A DNA stretch of 64,000 nucleotides from an uncultured Oscillospiraceae bacterium. GTDB taxonomy: Bacteria > Bacillota > Clostridia > Oscillospirales > Oscillospiraceae. Position 1 is the stretch's first letter. The number at the start of each line of letters is the position of its first letter. A model generated the notes under the pieces. That model had not been told where the DNA came from and did not search any database. It saw only the letters and a list, made by a program, of their open reading frames with translations. The stretch spans positions 18,140 to 82,139 of the forward strand of contig CAKUIM010000006.1 in assembly GCA_934660965.1 (NCBI GenBank), written 5' to 3'. Position numbers and translations under genes: made by a program. Below, piece by piece: positions 43,647-51,281 of the stretch.

Positions 43647-45452
43647 ATGAAAAGAAAATTCGTACAAACTGTGGTGCTTTCCCTGACTGCGGCCCTTGGT
43701 ATCTCCCTTGCCGCCTCCGCTGCCTGGGTTCCGTCCATTCCGGACGGGAGCTACGACCCCGGCATCGGCGGCACGGTGGTGGTCCCCGGCGGGATTGACC
43801 CGATCCAGCCCGGCACCGGCACCGCCATCGGGGACCGTATCATGCGCATCGGCATCTATTACGGCAGCGGCGGTAAATACGCCGCAAGCCTGCGCAATGT
43901 GGTGGGCAGCGGCTTCCAGTTCGGCTACTACGACAGTGCCAGCGGCAGCGAGGTCTTTGTCCCCCTGGCCGTCACCGACCGCACCCGCATTACGGTGGTG
44001 CGCACCTATAACGTCTACCTGGACGGCGCCGGCGGCTATACCGACACGGACATGGGCTTTGGCGCCGTGGGCTGGTATCATGTGCAGCTGCCCGGCGGCT
44101 TCGCGACCTACCAGGAGGCCGCCATGGCCGCTCAGCAGTATTCCGGCGGCTTTGTGTCCTATACAGGCGGGATGTTCTATGTGCGCATGGGCGCCTACAC
44201 CAACGCCCAGGAGGCCTATGCCGCGGCGGCCAATATGGGCGCCAGCGTGGGGGAGACCTCCGGCTGGGGCATGAGCGTTGTGGAGACGGGCACAGCCAAC
44301 ATCCTCTTCCAGTACGACGATATGGGCGCCGGAACCGGCCTTGGGGTGGAGCCTGTCTCCGTCACCGGCCAGAAGGCGGTGACCAAGTGCGGCTATCCCT
44401 ATTACGGCGGCTTCCGGTTCGAGCGCTTTGCATCCTATGACGGGCTGATGACCGTTGTGAATCTCATCCGCATGGACGACTATGTCAAGGGCGTCGTCCC
44501 CTATGAGAGCTCCGCCTCCTGGCCCATCGAGGCCCTCAAGGCCCAGGCGGTGTGCGCCCGGACCTATGCCCTGACCCACATCAAGTCCGCTCATCAGCGG
44601 GGCTTCCACTTCGACCTGTGCGACACCACCGACTGCCAGGCCTACAAGGGCGTCTACAGCAACAGCCTGGCCTATAAGATCGATGAGGCGGTAGACGGCA
44701 CCGCCGGCGTCACGGTAATGTATGAGGGGCAGTACTGCGATACGGTCTATTCCTCCTCCAACGGCGGGGCCAGCGAGTCTGCCGTAAACGTCTGGGGCAA
44801 GGACCTGCCCTATCTCATCGGCAAGGAGGACCCCTTTGAGGCCCTCATCGCGGACACCATCCCCAACTACAACTGGACCATCACCTACACCGGGCAGGAG
44901 CTTCAGCAGGCGCTCATCGCCAACGGCTGGAACGCCGGCGAGGTGGTGGAGGTGAAGACTGAGTTCACTGAAATGGGCAACGTCTATGCCCTGACCTTTG
45001 TGGACACCAACGGCAAGTCGTTCTCCGTCTACAAGACCTCCTGCCGCACCTTCCTGAAGCTGCGCTCCATGCGCTACACCGTCTCGGGCAACCAGGGGGG
45101 CAGCGTGACCCCTGGCGGTTCTTCCTCTTCCGGCCTTGTGACCGATACCGGCGCGGCGATCGACCTGACCCAGGGCGTCACGGTCATCGATGGAAATGGC
45201 AATTTCACCACCGTCACCGGCGGCTACCTCATCACCGGGGCGGGCACAGTGCAGCCGGTGGAGACCACGCCCTCCAACACTGGTTCCTCCGGCCAGGTGG
45301 GCCAGGCGAGGGGCAATGTATTCTACTTTACAGGCACTGGCTGGGGCCATAATGTAGGCCTGAGCCAGTACGGCGCCTGCGCCATGGCCCAGCAGGGGTA
45401 TACCTTCCGCCAGATTCTGGAATTCTACTATACAGGGGTTACGGTATCTTGA
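43647..45452 (+). CDS. Secreted SpoIID/LytB-domain protein with SPOR-like repeats
   Basis: A 601-residue exported protein. A signal peptide (about residues 1-29) leads to a region of SPOR-like peptidoglycan-binding character (about 130-215, GGFATYQEAAMAAQ and VRMGAYTNAQEAYAAAANMG). The SpoIID domain follows (about 265-470: LIRMDDYVKGVVPYESSASWPIEALKAQ with its conserved Glu, then CDTTDCQAYKG and YSSSNGGASESA). The C-terminal end has GTGWGHNVGLSQYGACAMA, also typical of SpoIID. SpoIID is a lytic transglycosylase acting on glycans without stem peptides in engulfment; LytB-type homologues act in vegetative cells. GGAG precedes ATG 43647. Confidence 0.85.
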   Translation: MKRKFVQTVVLSLTAALGISLAASAAWVPSIPDGSYDPGIGGTVVVPGGIDPIQPGTGTAIGDRIMRIGIYYGSGGKYAASLRNVVGSGFQFGYYDSASGSEVFVPLAVTDRTRITVVRTYNVYLDGAGGYTDTDMGFGAVGWYHVQLPGGFATYQEAAMAAQQYSGGFVSYTGGMFYVRMGAYTNAQEAYAAAANMGASVGETSGWGMSVVETGTANILFQYDDMGAGTGLGVEPVSVTGQKAVTKCGYPYYGGFRFERFASYDGLMTVVNLIRMDDYVKGVVPYESSASWPIEALKAQAVCARTYALTHIKSAHQRGFHFDLCDTTDCQAYKGVYSNSLAYKIDEAVDGTAGVTVMYEGQYCDTVYSSSNGGASESAVNVWGKDLPYLIGKEDPFEALIADTIPNYNWTITYTGQELQQALIANGWNAGEVVEVKTEFTEMGNVYALTFVDTNGKSFSVYKTSCRTFLKLRSMRYTVSGNQGGSVTPGGSSSSGLVTDTGAAIDLTQGVTVIDGNGNFTTVTGGYLITGAGTVQPVETTPSNTGSSGQVGQARGNVFYFTGTGWGHNVGLSQYGACAMAQQGYTFRQILEFYYTGVTVS

Positions 45453-46540
45453 AAACAGCTGATTTTAACTTTGATCTTCCTCCCGAGCTCATCGCCCAGA
45501 CGCCCCTTGAGCGCCGGGACGGCTCCCGGCTGATGACGCTGGACAAGCGCACCGGCGAAATCGGAGACCGGCATTTTTACGACCTGCCCAGCCTGCTCCG
45601 GCCGGGGGACTGCCTGGTGCTCAACGACAGCCGCGTTCTGCCCGCCCGCCTTCTGGGCCGCCGCTCTGGCGGCGGGGCCTGCGAGGTGCTGCTGCTTATC
45701 GACAGGGGGGACAACGTGTGGGAGTGCCTGGTGCGCCCGGGCAAGAAGCTGCGCCCCGGCGCCGCCGTCACCTTTGGCGAGGGGGAGCTCACCGCCGAGA
45801 TCATAGGGGAGACAGAGGGCGGAAACCGCCTGGTGCGCTTTCACTATGAGGGCATTTTTCTGGAGGTTCTTGAGCATCTGGGCCGGATGCCCCTGCCGCC
45901 CTATATCAAGGAAGAGCTTGCCGATGGCGAGCGCTACCAGACCGTCTACTCCCGGGTGGTGGGCTCCGCCGCCGCCCCTACCGCCGGGCTCCACTTTACG
46001 AAAGAACTTCTGGAGCAGGTCAGGGCAATGGGTGTAAAGGTGTGCTACGTTACACTTCACGTGGGCCTTGGTACCTTCCGGCCGGTGAAGGCGGAGGAGA
46101 TTACCGACCACGAGATGCACAGCGAATACTGTGTCATCCCCCAGGAGACCGCCGACATTGTCAACGAGACGAAGGCCGCCGGCGGCCGGGTCATCTGCGT
46201 GGGCACCACCTCCTGCCGCACCCTGGAGAGCTGGGCCCGGGAGGACGGCACGCTGGAGGCAAAGGCAGGCTGGACCAACATTTTTATCTATCCGGGCTAC
46301 CGCTTCAAGGTGATCGACGCCCTCATCACCAACTTCCACCTGCCCGAGTCCACCCTCATCATGCTGGTGTCCGCCCTGGCCGGCCGGGAGAACGTGCTGC
46401 GGGCCTACCGCCGGGCGGTGGAGGAGCGCTACCGCTTTTTCTCCTTTGGCGATGCGATGTTCATTGGAGTCGGGATGTCCGAAAACGGCGACAATGGCAA
46501 AAATCCTGAGATTTCAAGCGGTTCAGACGATGCGAAGTAA
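45449..46540 (+). CDS. queA: S-adenosylmethionine:tRNA ribosyltransferase-isomerase
   Basis: A 363-residue QueA that builds epoxyqueuosine in the tRNA wobble position. It starts with TTG at 45449, overlapping the previous stop (TTGA), and the N-terminus KTADFNFDLPPELIAQTPLE is canonical. Family blocks include GLHFTKELLEQ, HVGLGTFRPV and FITNFHLPESTL-like ALITNFHLPESTL. The canonical end FSFGDAMFI is followed by 24 extra residues (GVGMSENGDNGKNPEI and more) that do not look like QueA. The usual neighbour tgt is absent. The tail lies at the border of a less GC-rich island with an IS remnant, so the 3' end has probably been rearranged. Confidence 0.92.
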   Translation: MKTADFNFDLPPELIAQTPLERRDGSRLMTLDKRTGEIGDRHFYDLPSLLRPGDCLVLNDSRVLPARLLGRRSGGGACEVLLLIDRGDNVWECLVRPGKKLRPGAAVTFGEGELTAEIIGETEGGNRLVRFHYEGIFLEVLEHLGRMPLPPYIKEELADGERYQTVYSRVVGSAAAPTAGLHFTKELLEQVRAMGVKVCYVTLHVGLGTFRPVKAEEITDHEMHSEYCVIPQETADIVNETKAAGGRVICVGTTSCRTLESWAREDGTLEAKAGWTNIFIYPGYRFKVIDALITNFHLPESTLIMLVSALAGRENVLRAYRRAVEERYRFFSFGDAMFIGVGMSENGDNGKNPEISSGSDDAK

Positions 46541-46743
46541 CCACACTGGCGTGGAGCGCATACCGACTGGTACAGAAAGATGCTTCATGACTCCGAAACA
46601 TCGAGGGTATGTGTATAAAATTGAGCAACTTTTTTCTGCATAAAAATCGAATGTTTCTGGCATAACCGCGTATATAGAAAAGCCCCGACCAAAATGTGAA
46701 GTGCCCCCCAAAAAGTTAGACAAATATTTTGAACACAAATTGT

Positions 46744-47052
46744 TCAAGCAGCCGAAAGGGCTTGCTGTCTGTGAATCGCAGGCGGCAAGCCCTTCAGCTT
46801 TGTCTTGATCCTGCGGTTGTTGTAGTAATCCGGATATTCCATGAGTTCCCGCTTGAAGTGTTCCATGGATTGAAATTCCTGATATTACTGGGTTTTTCGG
46901 ACGTTCTGTTTTCTTCAATTTTTCATAAGTCTCTATAAATCTGTGTCACTACACCCCCAAGCGGTGTAGTACATCCTTTTCTTCTGCATGGTTTCCACGA
47001 CCGGTTTCTTGAACTCCGGTGTGTATCGTCTGTTCGCTACTCCCTTTGCCAT
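46744..47052 (-). pseudogene. IS3-family transposase remnant (OrfA start joined to OrfB end)
   Basis: On the minus strand, ATG at 47052 encodes AKGVANRRYTPEFKKPVVET, the usual OrfA N-terminus, and is stopped at 46933. About 50 bases on, another frame encodes the OrfB C-terminus, EHFKRELMEYPDYYNNRRIK then TKLKGLPPA and stop at 46744. The DDE catalytic core is missing, so it cannot transpose by itself. Confidence 0.8.
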
Positions 47053-47059
47053 AGAAAAA

Positions 47060-47111
47060 CACCCCATTTGTCAGACAAGTATTTTATCATACCTGTCTGA
47101 CAAATGGGGTG
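47060..47111. repeat. 18-base perfect inverted repeat at the IS end
   Basis: CACCCCATTTGTCAGACA (47060-47077) and TGTCTGACAAATGGGGTG (47094-47111) are separated by 16 AT-rich bases. Such a structure at an IS end can limit transposase expression from outside transcripts. Confidence 0.85.
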
Positions 47112-47136
47112 CTGTTCACATCGGGAGGGCATTTTT

Positions 47137-47901
47137 TCATACGAGAACGATCTCTGTGCCCATGCCGGCAATGCGGTCCAGCTGCTCGGCGTTTGAGTCC
47201 GTCTTCACGGTAATCAGAGTGTCCACATCCTTAAAATCGCAGAAAACATAGATGCCGCGCCGTGAGAACTTACTGGAGTCCAGCAGTGCGATCCGCTTAT
47301 CGGCACACAGAGCGGAGTATTTCTTTACCGGAAGCTGCAGTGGGTAGGATACAGTGAGTCCGGCACAGTTATATACGCCGGTGGAAGAAAGGAAAGCAAC
47401 ATCCACATTGATTTTCTTGAAGAATTCCTCAACTTCCAGACCTACCATAAATTCGCTGCTGGGAACCTGAGAACCGCCGGGAATAGAACCGCCGGGAATA
47501 GACACGTTGAATTTTTTGCAGATCCGCAGAGCATTTCCGGGAGAAGATGTTACAAAGTCCAGATTGTTCAGGACAGAGTCTGTTACCAGATAATCACAAA
47601 GAGCGGAAATAGTAGAGCCGGTGTCCATGGAAACGGACATGCCGTTGGAGATATATTTGGCAGCCATAGCCGCAATGCGTTTTTTCTCTTCCAGAAAAAC
47701 GTTTGCTTCCGCCTCTCCGTCGCCCAGAAGAAAGGCAGAGCCGCGGCTGCGGAAAATCAGTTTTCGGTCCTCTAATTCCAGAAGGTCTCTGCGGATAGTA
47801 GTCGGGGTGACATGGAAATACTGGGCGAGCTCTTTTACGGTAGCGCTGTTTCGCTGCAGCAGGAGATTATAGATGCGGTCAATGCGATAGGAGTTACCCA
47901 T
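47137..47901 (-). CDS. DeoR/GlpR-family transcriptional regulator
   Basis: A 254-residue regulator with an N-terminal DeoR helix-turn-helix (IYNLLLQRNSATVKELAQYF, then VTPTTIRRDLLELE) and a C-terminal sugar-phosphate sensor domain (SMDTGSTISALCDYL, then DVAFLSSTGV). The sensor contains a doubled SIPGGSIPGGS caused by a 15-base tandem duplication (about 47479-47510). Start 47901 is supported by GAGAGGG; an ATG eight codons earlier lies before that site. It is transcribed away from the transporter and SIS/PfkB genes and is the likely local repressor of the island. Its effector is probably a phosphorylated intermediate. Confidence 0.88.
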   Translation of the reverse strand: MGNSYRIDRIYNLLLQRNSATVKELAQYFHVTPTTIRRDLLELEDRKLIFRSRGSAFLLGDGEAEANVFLEEKKRIAAMAAKYISNGMSVSMDTGSTISALCDYLVTDSVLNNLDFVTSSPGNALRICKKFNVSIPGGSIPGGSQVPSSEFMVGLEVEEFFKKINVDVAFLSSTGVYNCAGLTVSYPLQLPVKKYSALCADKRIALLDSSKFSRRGIYVFCDFKDVDTLITVKTDSNAEQLDRIAGMGTEIVLV

Positions 47902-47954
47902 GAATATGCCCTCTCTCGTGCTCATTGTGTTTGAAAAAACTGCTCAATGCGATA

Positions 47955-47983
47955 ATTATAAACGTGAAAACAAACAATGTCAA
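47955..47983 (-). promoter_or_regulatory. Perfect consensus promoter of the DeoR-family gene
   Basis: On the minus strand, TTGACA (47983-47978), 17 bases, TATAAT (47960-47955), about 50 bases before the start codon. Confidence 0.85.
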
Positions 47984-48105
47984 TTTGAAAATGGAACAAA
48001 TTCAAATTACAGACAAGAATACGAACATATTTTGCTGTTATGTGTTCAATCAAAACAAACACTGCGAACATATAACGCCATTTAATGAACAAATGTAAAC
48101 ACCAC

Positions 48106-48134
48106 TTGACATTTGACTGATTATGCGATATGCT
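48106..48134 (+). promoter_or_regulatory. Promoter of the island operon (BMP transporter)
   Basis: TTGACA (48106-48111), 17 bases, TATGCT (48129-48134). A leader of about 230 bases precedes the lipoprotein gene. Confidence 0.7.
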
Positions 48135-48209
48135 GTCGATAAGCACAAGAAACGAACAAACGGAAACGATAAAATGTACATTATGCACAAAATAATAAGG
48201 AGGGGTGGG

Positions 48210-48242
48210 TTGTATAACATAAATGAAATTAAAAAGAACTGA
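48210..48242 (+). CDS. Possible 10-residue leader peptide
   Basis: A strong AAGGAGG at 48197-48203 is placed seven bases before TTG at 48210. The frame reads MYNINEIKKN then TGA. This is the only good ribosome site in the leader besides that of the lipoprotein gene. Translation is unproven. Confidence 0.2.
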   Translation: MYNINEIKKN

Positions 48243-48371
48243 ACACAGAACAAATAAAAATGCTGTTTATTATGTTCGAAATTTGATAAAAACGAAAAGC
48301 ATATGCACACCAAAAGGATATCTACGGCGTTGCGACCCGTGATATAAAACAAATTTTGGAGGAGGAAATGT

Positions 48372-49574
48372 ATGAAAACCACGAAGAAACTGATTGCCCT
48401 CGTGTTGGCCCTCGTAATGTGCCTGAGCCTCGTCGCCTGCGGCAACAGCGGCACATCCGCTTCCACCGGTCCCAGCAGCTCCCCCCAGAATTCCGCGAAT
48501 GTCCCCGGGCAGGACTCTCCCGATCCCGGCGCAAAGAAGAAAATCATCTTCTTCACCGCTTTCATCGGCGATTTCGGTCTGTCTGACATGGGCTACCGTG
48601 CCGTCCAGGAACTGGCTGAAACCTACAACATGGACTGGACGCTGGTCGAGTACGGCTCCTACGACGCGGCTCTGGCTGTGAACTGCTTCTGGGACGCTCT
48701 TGAGACCACACGCTACGATTACTTCTTCGGCCCTGCCTGGTACATTGAGGGCATTATCGATGATGCCGCCAAGCAGTACCCCAACACCACTTTCATCCAC
48801 TACGATGTGGGCAAGGGCGTTGAGTTCAATGAGCCCAATGTCTACGGCATCACATTCGCTCAGAACGAGTCCTCCTTTATGGCTGCGATCCTGCAGAGCC
48901 TGATGACCAAGAATGGCAAGGTTGGCTGCATCTCTACTGACAGCCCTATCCTGAACGACTTCTCCACCGGCTGGCTGGCCGGCGTGAAGTACGCCAAGAA
49001 GGAGCTGGGCCTGGATATCTCCTGGTTGCACTCCTACATGCCCGAGACTTCTATGTCCGCTGTTTACGAGTCCGCCAACGTTATGTATGACAATGGCTGC
49101 GACTTCGTGTGGTCTATCTCCGCTCAGATGCTGCTGGCTTCATGCCAGGCTGCTGAGGAGCACGGCGGCTACGAGAAGGGCTGCTGGGTCATGGGCTGTG
49201 ACTACGATCAGTACGAGTACTTCAAGGGCCTGGCCGCTCAAGACGCGTCCTCCGCTGTCGGCTATGAGAACATTCTGACATCCATCACGAAGAACATTGC
49301 CCCCACTGCTAAAGCCATCATCGCCAGCGTGGAGAGCGGCGACGACTCTGTTCAGCCTGGCAATAAGGTTTGGGGCGTTTACGAGAACGGCGTCGGCTAT
49401 CTGGAGAACGAAAACTTCCTGGCCAACGTCCCCGCGGATGTACAGCAGACTATGAAGGACATCATTGCGAAGATCGGTGCCGGTGAGATCACCGTCCCCT
49501 CTTACTATGACTTCAACACCTACGAAGCCTTTGCTGCTTACCGGGACAACCCCGATGCTGATTTCCGGGCCTGA
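48372..49574 (+). CDS. BMP/PnrA-family substrate-binding lipoprotein
   Basis: A 400-residue ABC transporter receptor. The signal peptide ends in lipobox LVAC, so Cys22 or nearby is lipidated. A Ser/Thr/Pro-rich spacer (about 25-52) leads to a Bmp domain with two lobes (KIIFFTAFIGDFGLSDMGY, DYFFGPAWYIEGIIDDAA, FMAAILQSLMTKNGKVG). Characterised family members bind nucleosides or related compounds such as riboflavin, but the ligand here is unknown. It heads the operon, with strong GGAGGAGG before the ATG. A stem-loop after it may lower expression of the downstream genes relative to the receptor. Confidence 0.9.
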   Translation: MKTTKKLIALVLALVMCLSLVACGNSGTSASTGPSSSPQNSANVPGQDSPDPGAKKKIIFFTAFIGDFGLSDMGYRAVQELAETYNMDWTLVEYGSYDAALAVNCFWDALETTRYDYFFGPAWYIEGIIDDAAKQYPNTTFIHYDVGKGVEFNEPNVYGITFAQNESSFMAAILQSLMTKNGKVGCISTDSPILNDFSTGWLAGVKYAKKELGLDISWLHSYMPETSMSAVYESANVMYDNGCDFVWSISAQMLLASCQAAEEHGGYEKGCWVMGCDYDQYEYFKGLAAQDASSAVGYENILTSITKNIAPTAKAIIASVESGDDSVQPGNKVWGVYENGVGYLENENFLANVPADVQQTMKDIIAKIGAGEITVPSYYDFNTYEAFAAYRDNPDADFRA

Positions 49575-49606
49575 GGTTAACAGTCAACCTGCGTAAGATG
49601 ATTCCG

Positions 49607-49642
49607 GAGGGCGAAGAATGCGAGTTCTTCGCCCTCATTTTC
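49607..49642 (+). terminator. Stem-loop after the lipoprotein gene (partial terminator)
   Basis: GAGGGCGAAGAA/TTCTTCGCCCTC 12-bp stem followed by ATTTTC. A weak T-run suggests partial termination or mRNA protection within the transporter operon. Confidence 0.5.
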
Positions 49643-49646
49643 AGAG

Positions 49647-49695
49647 GCTCTGATCCGATTGCCTGGGCGGGCGGTCCGGACCACCGGATCAGAGC
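49647..49695 (+). repeat. Second stem-loop before the ATPase gene
   Basis: GCTCTGATCCG and CGGATCAGAGC are perfect 11-base inverted arms around a 27-base GC-rich loop, between the lipoprotein and ATPase genes. Confidence 0.6.
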
Positions 49696-49730
49696 TTCTA
49701 CATATTCCGAAAGGAAGGAAAGGTGAAAAA

Positions 49731-51281
49731 ATGGCAAAAGAGCTGCTCAGGCTGGAGGGCATTACCAAGATTTATCCCAATGGCTTTATGGCCAACAAGG
49801 ATGTAACTCTATCCGTGGATGAAGGCGAGCTCCATGCCCTGATAGGAGAAAACGGCGCCGGTAAAACGACACTGATGAAAGTCCTGTTTGGACTGGAGTC
49901 TCATCAGGAGGGCAAAATTTATATCAACGGGGAAGAGGCACACATTGCCAATCCTCTGGATGCCATCGCAAAGGGTGTTGGCATGGTGCATCAGCATTTC
50001 ATGCAGGTGTCCAACCTGACGGTGGCGGAGAACGTCGTCCTGGGCATGGAGCCCGGAAGAGGACCTGTCTTCGATAAGAAGGAGGCCATCCGGATCACCC
50101 AGGAAGCGGCAGACAAGTTCAACCTGAACGTGGAGCCGGATAAGCTGATCCGGGACCTTTCCGTAGGACAAAAGCAGAAGGTCGAGCTGCTGAAAAGCCT
50201 GGTCCGGGGTGTGAGGGTCCTGATTCTGGACGAGCCCACCGCCGTTCTGACACCGCAGGAAACGCGGGAGCTGTTCGTTCAGCTCAAGCAGCTGCGGGAC
50301 CAGGGCTATGGCATCGTCTTTATTTCCCATAAGCTGGACGAGGTCATGGAGCTGTGTGACCGGGTAACGGTATTGCGCCATGGAAAGGTCACTGGCCATG
50401 GAGAGATCAAGGATCTCGACTCTGCCAAGCTCTCCAAGATGATGGTGGAGCGGGAGGTGAACCTGAGGATCGAAAAGGCACCGGCAAAGCCTAAGGATAC
50501 CGTCATCCATGTGGAGCATCTGAACTATGTGGATGACTTCGGTAAGCTGGTGGTGAATGATTTGAGCTTCGGCATCCGGGCCGGCGAGGTCGTGGGCATT
50601 GCCGGCGTGGAAGGCAATGGACAGACAGAGGTTTCGGAAATCATTTCCGGCCTGCTGCCCAGGACCTCCGGCGAGATCTATTTGAACGGCAACGAAACCT
50701 CCGGGAAGAGCATTGCCCAGATCCGGGAGATGGGCCTGGCCCATATTTCCGAGGACCGGATGAAGCAGGGCGTGGCCGCGGGACTGTCTATTCGGGATAA
50801 CATCTTGGCCTGTTATCTGAATTCCGGCCGGTTCGGCAAGAAACAGCTGCTGAATATGAAGAAGCTGAACAGTTTCGTAAACCAGTGTATCCAGAATTTT
50901 GAGATCGCCTGCACCGGCGGCAGCGAAAATATCAAGTTCCTTTCCGGCGGCAATATCCAGAAGGTGATGGTGGCACGTGAGTTCTCCGGAAGCGCAAACT
51001 TTATCATTGCCAACCAGCCCACCCGAGGTATTGATGTGGGCACCTCGGACCTGATCCGCCGCCTGCTGGTGAAGACGACCCGGGAAAGCAACAACGCCGT
51101 ACTGCTGATCTCCTCTGACCTGGCGGAGATCATGGAGGTTTCTGACCGGCTGCTGGTCATGAAGGACGGACAGATCGTAGCGCAGTTTACCAACGTAAAG
51201 AGTGTTACCGACGAAACGCTGGGTGAGTACATGCTGGGTGTGAAACGCATGAGCCCAGAGGAAATGGGGGACCTGTTTTGA
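49731..51281 (+). CDS. ABC transporter ATP-binding protein, tandem-domain (BMP-type)
   Basis: A 516-residue ATPase with two nucleotide-binding domains. Domain 1 has Walker A GENGAGKTT, signature LSVGQKQKVE and Walker B VLILDEPTAV. Domain 2 has a degenerate Walker A (GVEGNGQTE) but an intact signature LSGGNIQKV, as usual in the sugar/nucleoside (MglA/NupA-like) subfamily. It powers uptake through the two permeases that follow. The start at 49731 follows GGAAAGG; a longer frame would pass through the stem-loops. Confidence 0.94.
   Translation: MAKELLRLEGITKIYPNGFMANKDVTLSVDEGELHALIGENGAGKTTLMKVLFGLESHQEGKIYINGEEAHIANPLDAIAKGVGMVHQHFMQVSNLTVAENVVLGMEPGRGPVFDKKEAIRITQEAADKFNLNVEPDKLIRDLSVGQKQKVELLKSLVRGVRVLILDEPTAVLTPQETRELFVQLKQLRDQGYGIVFISHKLDEVMELCDRVTVLRHGKVTGHGEIKDLDSAKLSKMMVEREVNLRIEKAPAKPKDTVIHVEHLNYVDDFGKLVVNDLSFGIRAGEVVGIAGVEGNGQTEVSEIISGLLPRTSGEIYLNGNETSGKSIAQIREMGLAHISEDRMKQGVAAGLSIRDNILACYLNSGRFGKKQLLNMKKLNSFVNQCIQNFEIACTGGSENIKFLSGGNIQKVMVAREFSGSANFIIANQPTRGIDVGTSDLIRRLLVKTTRESNNAVLLISSDLAEIMEVSDRLLVMKDGQIVAQFTNVKSVTDETLGEYMLGVKRMSPEEMGDLF

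Larger units (their letters stand above)
46701..47112 (-). mobile_element. Decayed IS3-family (IS150-like) element
   Basis: The left end begins GTGCCCCCCAAAAAGTTAGACA and the right end, read inward, is CAGCACCCCATTTGTCAGACA, so the ends are imperfect inverted repeats. Between them are the first residues of an OrfA and the last residues of an OrfB transposase, with the middle deleted. At 47060-47111 the right end forms an 18-bp perfect hairpin around the OrfA start region. The rest of the 595-base gap from 46541 to 47136 contains no supported gene. Confidence 0.75.
47994..48277. promoter_or_regulatory. Cluster of GAACA/TGTTC half-sites (candidate DeoR-family operators)
   Basis: GAACA occurs at 47994, 48023, 48066, 48087, 48154, 48241 and 48248, and TGTTC at 48043 and 48273. 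Two pairs are inverted: 48023/48043 and 48248/48273, the latter extending to GAACA-AATAAA...TTTATT-A-TGTTC. The sites lie between and beyond the two divergent promoters. The 470-base gap from 47902 to 48371 holds only these elements and a possible tiny leader frame. Confidence 0.5.

Noticed and set aside
46523..46918. A 131-codon minus-strand frame in the queA-DeoR gap
   Set aside because: It reads the transposase relic in the wrong frame (the PDYYNNRRIK segment is in another frame) and has no ribosome site.
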